Assembly (NCBI RefSeq): GCF_011064825.1
Contig: NZ_CP048751.1
Location: forward strand, 1,860,001 to 1,924,000
Reading direction: 5' to 3'
From: Brevundimonas mediterranea
GTDB lineage: Bacteria > Pseudomonadota > Alphaproteobacteria > Caulobacterales > Caulobacteraceae
Length of the DNA: 64,000 bases
Below the pieces are notes generated by a model. That model saw nothing but the letters and a program-made list of their open reading frames with translations. It had not been told where the DNA came from and ran no database searches. This document shows, in pieces, positions 48,721-57,969 of the stretch; the stretch's first letter is position 1; each line of letters opens with the position of its first letter. Position numbers and translations under genes: made by a program.

Positions 48721-49112
48721 GCGAGCCGCCTCCGTTCGACGCGTTGGAAGACCGGATTCTCCCCTGGTCGCAGGTGAAGGTGATCTGCGGTCTGAGCCGG
48801 ACGACGGTCTGGCGCATGCAGAAGACCGGAGATTTCCCGGCCTGCGTCCAGGTCTCGCAAAACCGAGTCGGATGGTGGCAGAGCGAGCTGCTGGCGTGGC
48901 GACGGGCGAGGACACCGAGGCGTCTGCCGGAGCCCCGGGCCATAGTGGAGAGGCCGGAGCCGGTTAGACCGCCAGTCAGGAGAACCCTGGAAGAGCCGCC
49001 TAGAAGACCGGCGCCTGAGGCTGCGACCGGTTCGGATCAGCCCGTCAGGAGCCGTCGGAAACGGAAATCTGGTGTTCCGGAAAACCAGGCTGCGTTCGAC
49101 TTCGGAGGCTAG
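48708..49112 (+). CDS. AlpA-family DNA-binding protein
   Basis: 134 residues. The N-terminal AlpA domain (ILPWSQVKVICGLSRTTVWR, GDFPACVQVSQNRVGWWQSE) is followed by a long Arg/Pro-rich basic tail ending AAFDFGG. AlpA proteins are small HTH regulators of prophages and mobile elements. In-frame extension upstream to 48549 would overlap the previous gene fully and is rejected. Confidence 0.75.
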   Translation: MDSVSEPPPFDALEDRILPWSQVKVICGLSRTTVWRMQKTGDFPACVQVSQNRVGWWQSELLAWRRARTPRRLPEPRAIVERPEPVRPPVRRTLEEPPRRPAPEAATGSDQPVRSRRKRKSGVPENQAAFDFGG

Positions 49113-49121
49113 CGGGCGGAC

Positions 49122-49138
49122 CGGGTCGATTAGACCCG
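49122..49138. terminator. Hairpin between convergent genes
   Basis: CGGGTC-GATTA-GACCCG lies between the AlpA stop and the stop of the convergent gene. There is no T-run, so termination in either direction is only possible. Confidence 0.4.
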
Positions 49139-49375
49139 CTTGAAACGGACGCGGTCGGCGCCGGCGATCAGGAAGGCGTCGAAGCCGGCGTCGCCCCAGG
49201 CCTTGCGCTGAACGTGGGTCGTGGCCGGGTCGGTTGTGTTCGCCCACCACTGCGGCAGGCCCGCGCTCTTGGGTAGCATATAGCCGATCTTGCGCTCCAT
49301 CTCGGCGAAGGAGAGCTCGAGTTCATCGGTCTTCTGCTTGCGAAGATAATCCCGGAGCGGATCGTATTTGGCCAT
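49130..49375 (-). CDS. DUF7662-like small protein
   Basis: 81 residues starting YDPLRDYLRKQKTDELELSF with IGYMLPKSAGLPQWWANTTD and QRKAWGDAGFDA. This short conserved layout is found in many mobile-element and defence neighbourhoods. Its function is unknown; it could be DNA binding. It is convergent with the AlpA gene. Confidence 0.65.
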   Translation of the reverse strand: MAKYDPLRDYLRKQKTDELELSFAEMERKIGYMLPKSAGLPQWWANTTDPATTHVQRKAWGDAGFDAFLIAGADRVRFKRV

Positions 49376-49456
49376 GGCGGTCTTTCATAGCTCAACGCGC
49401 CATAGAGGGGGCGGCGGGAAGGTGCCAGGCCTGAGTGCCCACCGCAGGCGCTTGGG

Positions 49457-50029
49457 TCAGTCCGGCGTGTCCGAACTCTGCAACCTTGCGAGCAGCGGCG
49501 AAAGCATTTTGAGCGTGTATTCGCGAACCCGATGAGCGTCCGCAGGCTGCTGCTCGTTGAGGTCCCCGATGTGCGCCAGCGCCATGCGCACAAAGGACAT
49601 GCAGACGATCGCGCGCCGTTCCGGGACGGTCAGCGCCCGGAGCGGCCGCATCAGCCCCTCGATCACCGCGTCGGTACGCAGGTCGAGCTCGGCAAGTCCT
49701 TCGGCTGAGCGGATGTCGGGCCGCCAGGCTTGTCGCGCGTCGAGCTTGCCCTGATGGCTCCACTCCAGGCTGGCCAGGCCGTCCTCTTCAACCTGATCGG
49801 CGAGCGTCCGCAAAAGGCTGGCCGCCTCGAACCGCCGATCCCGGCTGCTGCTCTTATAGGTCACTCCGCTCATGGCGGCCGCGACGAAGGCCTCGGCGAT
49901 GTCCCAGCCGGTCTCGGCGCGGGGCTGATCCAGGGCGGCTGAGTCGAACTCCCTGAGTTTGAAAAAGGCGCTCAGAGCAAGATCGTAAACCTGCGCCTTG
50001 TACTTCATACGCTCCGGAATGCCGCTCAT
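49457..50029 (-). CDS. Unknown helical protein
   Basis: 190 residues, mostly helical, with no recognised domain. Visible are YDLALSAFFKLREFDSAALD, two central helices and MLSPLLARLQSSDTPD at the end. It has no close operon partner; 81 bases separate it from the DUF7662 gene on the same strand. Confidence 0.5.
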   Translation of the reverse strand: MSGIPERMKYKAQVYDLALSAFFKLREFDSAALDQPRAETGWDIAEAFVAAAMSGVTYKSSSRDRRFEAASLLRTLADQVEEDGLASLEWSHQGKLDARQAWRPDIRSAEGLAELDLRTDAVIEGLMRPLRALTVPERRAIVCMSFVRMALAHIGDLNEQQPADAHRVREYTLKMLSPLLARLQSSDTPD

Positions 50030-50147
50030 AACGCTTCTGCTCCAACGATCTGCCGTCGACGCCTTTAGCGATTACCGCGACGGTCTTGTCGAGCCTTTGG
50101 GGTTCATGGGGAAGGGCGGCGCGCCTTGGCCTCCGACGACCGGCTGG

Positions 50148-50588
50148 TTAGTTACCGCCCTCGGGGGCGCGTCTCGCGCGGAGCAGATCTCCGATAGAGC
50201 GGCCACCGACACGGCAGACGGCGATGACGCGGTCGTGTACGATGACGCGGCCGCTCCTGCCGCGGCGTGCGTCGCAGACCACATTCTGTCCGAACGCGAC
50301 CTGTCGCAGAAGCGACTGGGATAGCCGTCCGTCAGGCGAGTGGAGTTCGGGCGCGTCGAAATCCGCCAGCCGCACTTCGATCCAGCTATTGGGATCTCTG
50401 GAGCTGCCGACGCACAAACTGTCCCCGTCGCCGACATAGCGCACCGATCCCGTGAACGGCTGACCCGGCTGGGAGGGGAGCCGCCCCTCGCAAGGATCGG
50501 CCGATGCGGGTGTCGCCATAGCAGCCAGGAACAGGGCGCATAGCGCGAGAGCCGGGAGGCTGAGGAGGGGGCGGTACGTGTTGGGCAT
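50148..50588 (-). CDS. Secreted thermonuclease-family (SNase-like) protein
   Basis: 146 residues with a signal peptide ending ASADP, followed by SVRYVGDGDSLCVG, RLADFDAPELHS and VVCDARRGRSGRVI, as in staphylococcal-nuclease-fold proteins (OB fold). The usual catalytic Arg/Glu set is only partly visible, so activity is uncertain. It is close to the conjugation genes, like many SNase-like plasmid proteins. Confidence 0.75.
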   Translation of the reverse strand: MPNTYRPLLSLPALALCALFLAAMATPASADPCEGRLPSQPGQPFTGSVRYVGDGDSLCVGSSRDPNSWIEVRLADFDAPELHSPDGRLSQSLLRQVAFGQNVVCDARRGRSGRVIVHDRVIAVCRVGGRSIGDLLRARRAPEGGN

Positions 50589-50760
50589 GAGCCTCGACAG
50601 GGTTGTGACAGACGGCGAAACAGCTGTCGCTGCTGAGCGATCTTTTCGGCTCGCACAAGTTCAGGAACAGAAGTCGCCCGAGTAGGGATGCAAGGTCATT
50701 GCACGCGAATTGATGATCGTTACACGATAGGGTGGCGTAAAAAAGCGGGACGGGGGAAGC

Positions 50761-53739
50761 ATGATTAGTCGAGGTTCTGAGTGGCGCCGTTGGGAGCCTC
50801 ACATCCATGCGCCCGGGACCGTGATGAACAATCAGTTCACCGGCCCCACGGCGTGGGAGGATTATCTATCCGCGCTTGAAAGGGCCACGCCGCTCATCGA
50901 GGCGATCGCCGTCACCGACTATTATGTCACCGACACCTATGAGCGGGTGTTGCAGCACAAGGCCGACGGGCGATTGCCGAAGGCGACGCTGATATTTCCC
51001 AATGTCGAGCTGAGACTGGATGTGGCGACCGCGAAGGGCGGATTCGTAAATCTGCATCTGTTCGTCAGCCCCGAGGACCCGGACCATATCGCCGAACTGC
51101 AGCGCCTTCTATCCCGGCTGCACTTCACCGTGCAGCAGGATCGCTACGACTGCACCCGCGCCGACCTGATACGCCTGGGCAAGAAGGCCGACCCGAACAT
51201 AACCGACGACGGCGCCGCGCTCTCCTACGGGGCGAACCAGTTCAAGGTCAATTTCCGGCAACTGCGCGAGGTGTTCGGCGAGAGCGGATGGGCCAAGAAG
51301 AACGTCCTGATCGCCGTCGCCGGCGGCGCCACCGATGGCACATCGGGCGTGAGGGAGGCCGCCGACCAGACCATTCGTCGCGAGATCGAGGGATTTGCCG
51401 ACATCATATTCGCCAGCAGCCAGGCGCAGCGGGAGTTCTGGCTCGGTCAAAAGGATCTCGACGCCCAGGCGATCCGCGCCCGATATGGCGGTTTGAAGCC
51501 CTGCCTTCATGGCAGTGACGCGCACAGGCTCGAAGACGTCGCCACGCCGTTCGGCGACCGATTCTCATGGGTCAAGGGCGGGCTGGAATTCGACACGCTG
51601 CGACAGGCCTGCATCGACCCCCGGGGCCGGGCCCATGTCGGCGCCGAGCCGCCGAAGTCCGCAACGCCGTCCCAGGTTATTTCCGAGATTGAAATACTCG
51701 ACGCGCCTTGGCTCCAGACGTCGACCATCCCTCTGAACTCCGGCCTGGTGGCCATTATTGGCGCGCGGGGATCGGGCAAGACGGCCCTGGCGGACATGAT
51801 CGCGGCGGGCTGCGATTCCATATCGGACGAGGCCTGGGCCGCCGATGAATGGGCGAACCCCTCGTTCCTGGTGCGCGCCCGGCCTCTTATCGGCCAGGCC
51901 AAGGTGAAGGTCAGTTGGGCGGCGGGCGCTCCAGGCACGCGGTCGTTGGATGGGGCCGATGCCAACGGCCCGCTGAGCTATCCTCGGGCGCGATACCTGT
52001 CCCAGCAGTTCGTCGAGGAACTGTGCTCATCCAGCGGCCTGACCGACGGACTCCTCCGCGAGATCGAGAGAGTGATCTTCGAGGCCCATCCCGATCATGA
52101 TCGTGACGGTGCGTTGGACTTCGCCGAACTGCTGGAACATCGCGCTTCACGCCATCGTCTGGCGCGCGATCGTGAGGCCGAGGCCGTCTCCCAGATCTCG
52201 GAGCGGATCGGCACTGAACTCGAGAAGGAAAAGCTGGTCGCCAGCTATGAGGCCATGGTCGCGCAGAAGCGGCAACTGGTCGACGCCTATACCGCCGACC
52301 GCGCCAAGCTTGTTTCGGCGGGCAGCGAAAAGAGGGCTCAGCGTCACACCGAGCTGGCTGGCGCGGCCAACGAGGTCAGGACCAAGTTGCGGCGGTTCAC
52401 AAACCAGCGGCAGACCTTCCTGGCCCTTCAGGATGAGGTGAGGGACCTTCGGCGCAACCAGGCGCCGGAGACACTGCGGCAAACCCAGGCCAGACATACG
52501 CACAGTGGAATGTCGAACGACCAGTGGGCCGCTTTCATTCTGGATTATACCGGGAAGGTCGATGACGACCTGAACGACTACGTCAAATGGGTTGATGGCA
52601 AGATCGCGGGGCTGAAGGGCGCTGCACCGCCAGCCGGTGATGCGAACACGGCGTTCTTTGCTGATGAGACAGACCTGACGACGCTGTCGCAGGCGGTCCT
52701 GGAAGCCGAGATGGGGCGGCTGGAAAAACTGGTCAGCTCCGACAAGGAAACGCAGCGGCAATACACGGCGCTGTCGGGCCGGATCGCGACCGAGACTGCG
52801 GCGATGCAGACCCTCGCGGCCAAACTTCAAGACAGCCAAGGCGCCAAGGATCGTGCCCGGGATCTGCAGGCCGAACGCGAAGAGGCCTATGGCCGGGCTT
52901 TCGACGCCCTCATCGCCGAACAAACCGTTCTGGAGGAATTGTACGGGCCCTTGATGGCGCGTCTGGCGGCGGCCTCCGGGACGTTGAAGAAGCTGTCCTT
53001 CTCTGTCGCGCGGGTCGCCGACGTGGCCCAGTGGGCGGGGCAGGCCGAGGAGGGTTTGATCGATCTCCGCAAGGGCGGGGCGTTCCGAGGCAAGGGCACC
53101 TTGCTTCAGAAGGCCAACGAGGTCCTCAAGCGGGCTTGGGAGACAGGGTCGTCAGCTGAGGTGGTGTCGGCGATGGCGGAGTTTCGTCGGCTTTATCAGA
53201 AGGAACTGCTCGACCACTCGCCGGTCGCCCACACCGAGCAGCTGGAGTTTCGGGCCTGGTCGAAACGCTTCGCTCAATGGCTGTTCAGCACTGGTCATAT
53301 CGAGATCCACTACGGCATCGAATATGATGGCGTGGATATCCGCAAGCTGTCTCCCGGAACCCGCGGCATCGTCCTGTTGCTGCTCTATCTGGCGTTGGAC
53401 GATGGCGATGGCCGCCCGCTGATCATCGACCAGCCGGAGGAGAACCTCGACCCGAAATCCGTCTTCGAAGAGTTGGTGGGTCTGTTCATCGAAGCCAAAT
53501 CGAACCGCCAGGTGATCATGGTGACGCATAACGCCAACCTTGTGATCAACACTGACGCCGATCAGATCATCATCGCTGAGTCAGGGCCGCATCCGCACGG
53601 TGCCTTGCCGCCGATCACCTATCAGTCCGGTGGCCTGGAGAACGCTGACATCAGAAAAGCGGTTTGCGACATCTTGGAAGGTGGGGAAGGCGCCTTCCAG
53701 GAACGAGCCCGCAGATTGAGAGTCAGGCTGGAGCGATGA
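50761..53739 (+). CDS. TrlF/Ppl-like PHP-domain SMC-type ATPase
   Basis: 992 residues. An N-terminal PHP-phosphoesterase domain has EPHIHAPGT near residue 13, AVTDYY near 54 and HGSDAH near 250, the metal-binding His/Asp sets. An ABC/SMC-like ATPase follows with Walker A GARGSGKTALAD near residue 337, long coiled coil (residues 460-800), LSPGTRGIVLLLLYLAL as signature and Walker B LIIDQPEENLDP near 888, then MVTHNANLVIN. Proteins of this architecture are labelled TrlF, and a PHP-ATPase called Ppl was reported as antiphage. A GGGGGAAG ribosome site precedes the ATG. The HNH gene follows by 54 bases. Confidence 0.85.
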   Translation: MISRGSEWRRWEPHIHAPGTVMNNQFTGPTAWEDYLSALERATPLIEAIAVTDYYVTDTYERVLQHKADGRLPKATLIFPNVELRLDVATAKGGFVNLHLFVSPEDPDHIAELQRLLSRLHFTVQQDRYDCTRADLIRLGKKADPNITDDGAALSYGANQFKVNFRQLREVFGESGWAKKNVLIAVAGGATDGTSGVREAADQTIRREIEGFADIIFASSQAQREFWLGQKDLDAQAIRARYGGLKPCLHGSDAHRLEDVATPFGDRFSWVKGGLEFDTLRQACIDPRGRAHVGAEPPKSATPSQVISEIEILDAPWLQTSTIPLNSGLVAIIGARGSGKTALADMIAAGCDSISDEAWAADEWANPSFLVRARPLIGQAKVKVSWAAGAPGTRSLDGADANGPLSYPRARYLSQQFVEELCSSSGLTDGLLREIERVIFEAHPDHDRDGALDFAELLEHRASRHRLARDREAEAVSQISERIGTELEKEKLVASYEAMVAQKRQLVDAYTADRAKLVSAGSEKRAQRHTELAGAANEVRTKLRRFTNQRQTFLALQDEVRDLRRNQAPETLRQTQARHTHSGMSNDQWAAFILDYTGKVDDDLNDYVKWVDGKIAGLKGAAPPAGDANTAFFADETDLTTLSQAVLEAEMGRLEKLVSSDKETQRQYTALSGRIATETAAMQTLAAKLQDSQGAKDRARDLQAEREEAYGRAFDALIAEQTVLEELYGPLMARLAAASGTLKKLSFSVARVADVAQWAGQAEEGLIDLRKGGAFRGKGTLLQKANEVLKRAWETGSSAEVVSAMAEFRRLYQKELLDHSPVAHTEQLEFRAWSKRFAQWLFSTGHIEIHYGIEYDGVDIRKLSPGTRGIVLLLLYLALDDGDGRPLIIDQPEENLDPKSVFEELVGLFIEAKSNRQVIMVTHNANLVINTDADQIIIAESGPHPHGALPPITYQSGGLENADIRKAVCDILEGGEGAFQERARRLRVRLER

Positions 53740-53793
53740 GGTGCTGAATAGGCTAAGTTCGGTCGAGCCGTTTGCTGGCGCGCGTCGCGCGAG

Positions 53794-54558
53794 ATGAGGC
53801 CGTCGGAAACGACGATCAAAAGGCTCTTCGCGACGTCGGGGAATCTCTGCGCCTTTCCAAGGTGCGACTTGCCCATCGTCGAAGCCGTGGGGACGATCAC
53901 CGGCGAAATCTGCCATATCCGGGCGCGAAATGAGGGCGGCCCCCGCTTCGACGTCACCCAGAGCGAGGACGAACGGCAGGGCTTCGAAAACCTGGTTCTG
54001 CTATGCCGTCGACACCATAAAATGGTGGATGCCGAACCCGATGTCTATTCCGTAGAGGCGCTCGAGGAGATCAAGCGGATCCGAGAAGGTGATATGGGAC
54101 GGCCCGAACAGGCTACCGATGCTTTCTATGCGAAGATCCTCCTCGGCGACCTTCGGCGCATCGAGGTGACCAACAATAGTGGCAACGTCGTCATCGACAG
54201 CCCCGGCGCGATCATAGCCAAAACCGTCAATGTGAAGACCACCCGTAACACGGTAAAGATTCAGCCCGCGGCGGGCACGATCGGGGCCGATCTCAAGGCG
54301 AGCCGGTATACTCAGCACCTGATCAGCCGATACAATGAATTCGCGAGCGCCGATAAAACGCGCGACACGAAGTTCAGTTACGAGGCTATTTCCAAGAATA
54401 TTGAAGCGAACTTCAGAGGCCCCTGGAGGATGCTGGCGATCGAGGACTTCGACGCCCTGTGCGTCTATCTTCAGCAGAGGATCAGCCGAACGCGCATCGC
54501 CAAGTCAAACGCGGCTAAAGGGATGAAGGCCTTCTCCAGCTTCGAGGACTATACCTAA
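53794..54558 (+). CDS. HNH endonuclease-like protein
   Basis: 254 residues. The N-terminus carries an HNH-like zinc fold: CAFPRC near residue 19, GEICHIRARNEGGPRFD near 38 and ENLVLLCRRHHKMVD near 65, with the expected Cys, His and Asn. The C-terminal two thirds has a beta-rich repeat-like linker (NNSGNVVIDSPGAIIAKTVN) and a helical domain of unknown role, perhaps a sensor. It is downstream of the TrlF-like gene and may be its partner. Confidence 0.78.
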   Translation: MRPSETTIKRLFATSGNLCAFPRCDLPIVEAVGTITGEICHIRARNEGGPRFDVTQSEDERQGFENLVLLCRRHHKMVDAEPDVYSVEALEEIKRIREGDMGRPEQATDAFYAKILLGDLRRIEVTNNSGNVVIDSPGAIIAKTVNVKTTRNTVKIQPAAGTIGADLKASRYTQHLISRYNEFASADKTRDTKFSYEAISKNIEANFRGPWRMLAIEDFDALCVYLQQRISRTRIAKSNAAKGMKAFSSFEDYT

Positions 54559-54726
54559 AGGGCGAGCTGAGCGACGATGCGGCACGGCGAGACGCATTGG
54601 CGCCGATGTGACCGCACCTCTGCCGAAGGCGGACTTTAGCTTTACCAGCCGACTCACCAAGTCACGACCGATACTGGCGCACCGACTGTGTGCAATCCTT
54701 CCTGATTCGGAGTTGGCGGGACGGAA

Positions 54727-56127
54727 ATGGCCCAGAAACCTCAGCGCATCATCGAGGTGGCGGTGATCGACAAGGTCGGTCCGATCACGGCCGAGCGGCT
54801 GATGGCGATGTCCGAGGCTGAGTGGGGCCTGCTGAGGCAACGCATTACCGACGCTCGGCGAGGACGGGATCACCGATCCATTGCCGCCTGTCTTCGTTGC
54901 GGCGGCGCCGTCTTCATCAAGGCGCGCGCCTTCCGTCAAAAACGGCTTCCCTATTTCGCCCACTTCAAGGGCGCCGTTGCCGCCTGTCCTTGGTTTACCG
55001 GCGATACCCAGGACCCCGATAGCCTGAAGGCGGGCCAGTACCACGGTCACCAGGAAAGCCCGGCGCACCGGCTGATCTGCGAGCAGATCGCCCAACTTGC
55101 CAAACAGGATCCAAGCTGCACGCGGGTGGCAGTAGACACCTATCTTGCACCTACCGCCGGCGGCCATGGCCGATACCCGGACGTACTCGTGACGTATACT
55201 AACGGCCGCACGGTCGCCTTCGAGATCCAGTTGTCCAACACCTTCCAGACGGAGATTTCCGACCGGTCACTGCATTACAGGCGCGAAGGGGTCGGTTTGA
55301 TCTGGGTTCTGTTGGGGCACGAACTCCAGTCGGGCGATCTGCCGCAGTCGTTCCGTGACGTAATCCTCCGCCATCGGGACAACGCCTTCGTGCTCGATCA
55401 GGCGGCCATAGAGACGTCTCTAGCCGCTCGACGCCTGATGCTAACCTGCTTCCTGCGGAAGTCGGACGGCAGCTTCGGCGACGAGAGACAGGTCGCTGTC
55501 AATGATCTCACTTTTCCTGAAACCGGCTGGCCCTACTATGAGGATCGGGTCACGCCGAGTTTGCTGGCGCGAGGGGAGGCCGTGCGCGCGCCTTGGAAGG
55601 TGGCGCTGCAGGCCCGCACTGATTTCTCCTACTCGGAGCTCACGACGCCGGCGTTCATTGCGGCCAACAGCGATCTGTGTGCGCGCGTGCCCGGTCTGGC
55701 GCTTTGGCAGCATCAAAACCTCGATCGTTGGCAATTTGCGCACTTCATCGCGGTGATGTTCTCGACACTTCGCTACGCCGCGGGGGCGTTCAAGAACTAC
55801 GCTTCCCGACAGCCGAACATCCAGGCGATGCTCAACAGCAAGTTGTCGGGACACCCCCTCATGCCCTTCGCGCCGGTTCTTCAAACGGTGCTCGCCCGAA
55901 CCTCGGCAGGCCCCCTGCTCGAGGGCACCGTCGGCGTGCACCTCCGAAGGGCACTCGAGTTGGGCGAGGGCAATCTAGTGCTAGAGGCGCATGCGATCTG
56001 GCCGGCGATTCACGTCTTGCTGCCAGAAGTTTTCGATGGGGCGCTGCGGCTACAGCTGGAGACTCTTGGCGCCCTTCCGGCCTGGGCGAAGTCGAGCACC
56101 GACCATCTGGCTTATTCTTACGAATGA
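54727..56127 (+). CDS. CoiA-like PD-(D/E)XK nuclease (DUF6035-like)
   Basis: 466 residues. A zinc-finger-like start CLRCGGAVFIKARAFRQKR and FAHFKG (residues 57-82) is followed by HQESPAHRLICEQIAQLAK and the nuclease core YPDVLVTYTNG plus FEIQLSNTFQTEISDR (about 150-180), as in competence protein CoiA and DUF6035. The C-terminal 270 residues have no assignment. It stands alone between two apparent units. A role in foreign DNA handling is inference. Confidence 0.7.
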   Translation: MAQKPQRIIEVAVIDKVGPITAERLMAMSEAEWGLLRQRITDARRGRDHRSIAACLRCGGAVFIKARAFRQKRLPYFAHFKGAVAACPWFTGDTQDPDSLKAGQYHGHQESPAHRLICEQIAQLAKQDPSCTRVAVDTYLAPTAGGHGRYPDVLVTYTNGRTVAFEIQLSNTFQTEISDRSLHYRREGVGLIWVLLGHELQSGDLPQSFRDVILRHRDNAFVLDQAAIETSLAARRLMLTCFLRKSDGSFGDERQVAVNDLTFPETGWPYYEDRVTPSLLARGEAVRAPWKVALQARTDFSYSELTTPAFIAANSDLCARVPGLALWQHQNLDRWQFAHFIAVMFSTLRYAAGAFKNYASRQPNIQAMLNSKLSGHPLMPFAPVLQTVLARTSAGPLLEGTVGVHLRRALELGEGNLVLEAHAIWPAIHVLLPEVFDGALRLQLETLGALPAWAKSSTDHLAYSYE

Positions 56128-56202
56128 TCCCGCCGGCCGGACGCCAAGCAGGCGTCGCCAAGGCCGTTCCGCACACACCTCCGCGCACACCGTTCACCCG
56201 AC

Positions 56203-56236
56203 TGGACAATACATGCACACAACGATATTGTTGTGT
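56203..56236 (+). promoter_or_regulatory. Promoter with 7-bp palindrome, likely autoregulated
   Basis: A -35 TGGACA (56203-56208) and -10 TATTGT (56226-56231) are 17 bases apart. The perfect inverted repeat ACACAAC/GTTGTGT (56217-56236, six-base centre) covers the -10 box and ends two bases before the ATG at 56239. The transcript would be nearly leaderless. The XRE protein encoded second in the operon is the obvious candidate repressor. Confidence 0.65.
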
Positions 56237-56238
56237 TC

Positions 56239-56703
56239 ATGATCCCTTCCCTTATTGATCCGGGCTTTGGCGCGCCTTGGGCGGTTCTGCCTTCGGGCGT
56301 CCACGAGACGACGCTGGAGGAGGTTGCCGCCCGGTTCGCCACCACGCCACACCGACAGTGGTTGTTCGGTGGTTTTCAACGGGCGGTGGAGGCGCTCCGG
56401 CTCGCCGGATGCCGTGCCGTCTACCTCGATGGCAGCTTCACCACAGCGAAAGACCACCCCGGTGATTTCGACGGCTGCTGGGATCATGCGGGGATGGACT
56501 TTTCCTTGCTTGACCCCGTTCTCCAGAACTTCGCCGGCAAGCGCGAGGCTCAAAAAGCCAAATATCTCGGCGAGATGTTTCCGGCCTTCGCCCCGAACGG
56601 CGCGACGGGCACCTTCCTCGATTTCTTCCAGATCGAGAAACATTCGGGCCAGCCCAAAGGCATTTTGCGGCTGACGCTCGCGACCTCGAAAGGGGCGTTG
56701 TAA
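56239..56703 (+). CDS. DUF6932/MNT-like nucleotidyltransferase
   Basis: 154 residues from MIPSLIDPGFG; a GTG two codons earlier lies in the operator and is less likely. VYLDGSFTTAKDHPGDFDGC near residue 60 has the GS...DxD pattern of minimal nucleotidyltransferases, and the family is annotated DUF6932. Such enzymes are toxins or antitoxins in MNT-type modules. It overlaps the XRE-ImmA/IrrE gene by one base (TAATG). Confidence 0.75.
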   Translation: MIPSLIDPGFGAPWAVLPSGVHETTLEEVAARFATTPHRQWLFGGFQRAVEALRLAGCRAVYLDGSFTTAKDHPGDFDGCWDHAGMDFSLLDPVLQNFAGKREAQKAKYLGEMFPAFAPNGATGTFLDFFQIEKHSGQPKGILRLTLATSKGAL

Positions 56704-57962
56704 TGATCACGAACGAAAGACAGTACCGGTCCACGCGCGCGGCGCTGGACCAGCTGAAAGCCTCGGCGGGCGCGCCGGCGGCCACCAACGTCGATCCCGC
56801 GTTCGCCGTCATCGCGCGCGGTGCGCTCCAAAGCCAAGTGGCGGAACTCGAAGCCGATGTCGCCCTTTACGAGGCCCTGAAGTCAGGAGCGCAGACGACG
56901 TTCTCGGCCGCACGCCTTGCCGATCTCCCCGAGACGCTCATCCGCGCACGGATCGCGAGAGGCATGAGCCAGAAGGATCTCGCGGATTTTCTGGGGCTGA
57001 AGGAACAACAGGTCCAGCGATACGAAGCCGAACGCTATCGATCCGCGAGCCTTGAGCGTTTGATCGAGGTCTCCGATGCGCTCGACGTGCGCATCGAGAA
57101 CCGTGCGTCGCTCGCCGGGAACGGGAGCCTGGAGTCGGTCGATCCCACCGCCTGGCAGGCTTTCCCTCTGGCCGAGATGTACAAGCGCGGTTGGTTCGAA
57201 GACTTCTCCGGAACGCTGACGCAGGCGCGCAAGTCCGCCGACCACCTCGTGCCGGCCTTCCTGCGGAGTGGCTCGGCCCGATTCGTCCCTGCCGGCTTGC
57301 ACCGGAAGTCTGTGCGGTCGAACGGCGCTGTGCACGAACCGGCGATCGCGGCATGGGAAGCGCGTGTGCGACAGCTGGCCGCCCGAAACCCGCCGACGGC
57401 AACCTTCGATCCCGCCTTGATCGATGATGCCTGGATCGCTGCCCTCGTCGCCCTGACCCTGGATGCCGACGGCCCACTGAAGGCCGTCGACCACCTGCGC
57501 CAGATCGGCATCGCCTTCGTTGTCGAACGGCATCTACCCGGAACCCTGCTGGACGGCGCAGCCATGGGCTCGTTCGACGGCTACGGGCTGATCGGCCTGA
57601 CGCTCCGCCATGACCGGCTGGACAATTTCTGGTTCACGCTTTTGCACGAGATCGGACACCTCAAGCTCCACATCGGCCCGGAAGCCTTTGCCGCCATCTT
57701 CGACGACACGGAGAGCCCGTCGGACGAGCGCCACGAAGAGGAGGCAGACGGCTTTGCACGGAACGCGCTGCTGCCTGTGGCTCAATGGGATCTCGCGGTG
57801 TCACGGTTCTCGCGCACGGAGAAAGCAGTGCTGACTGACGCCAAACGCTTCGGCGTCGGCCCAGCGGTCATCGCCGGCCGGGTTCGTCGCGAGGCTGGCG
57901 ACTACACTGTTCTCCGTTCTCTCGTCGGCGCCGGGGAAGTGCGCCGCCAATTTGGTCTTTGA
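56703..57962 (+). CDS. XRE regulator-ImmA/IrrE metallopeptidase fusion
   Basis: 419 residues. The N-terminal 75 are helical. The XRE HTH is at about 75-120 (RARIARGMSQKDLADFLGLK, EQQVQRYEAERYR). A central region is followed by the zinc-peptidase motif HEIGH near residue 317 in FTLLHEIGHLKLH, with a likely third ligand in EEEADGFARNALLP near residue 345. ImmA/IrrE peptidases cut repressors under stress. The fusion and the upstream palindrome suggest self-control of this operon. Confidence 0.88.
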   Translation: MITNERQYRSTRAALDQLKASAGAPAATNVDPAFAVIARGALQSQVAELEADVALYEALKSGAQTTFSAARLADLPETLIRARIARGMSQKDLADFLGLKEQQVQRYEAERYRSASLERLIEVSDALDVRIENRASLAGNGSLESVDPTAWQAFPLAEMYKRGWFEDFSGTLTQARKSADHLVPAFLRSGSARFVPAGLHRKSVRSNGAVHEPAIAAWEARVRQLAARNPPTATFDPALIDDAWIAALVALTLDADGPLKAVDHLRQIGIAFVVERHLPGTLLDGAAMGSFDGYGLIGLTLRHDRLDNFWFTLLHEIGHLKLHIGPEAFAAIFDDTESPSDERHEEEADGFARNALLPVAQWDLAVSRFSRTEKAVLTDAKRFGVGPAVIAGRVRREAGDYTVLRSLVGAGEVRRQFGL

Positions 57963-57969
57963 GGTTCAA

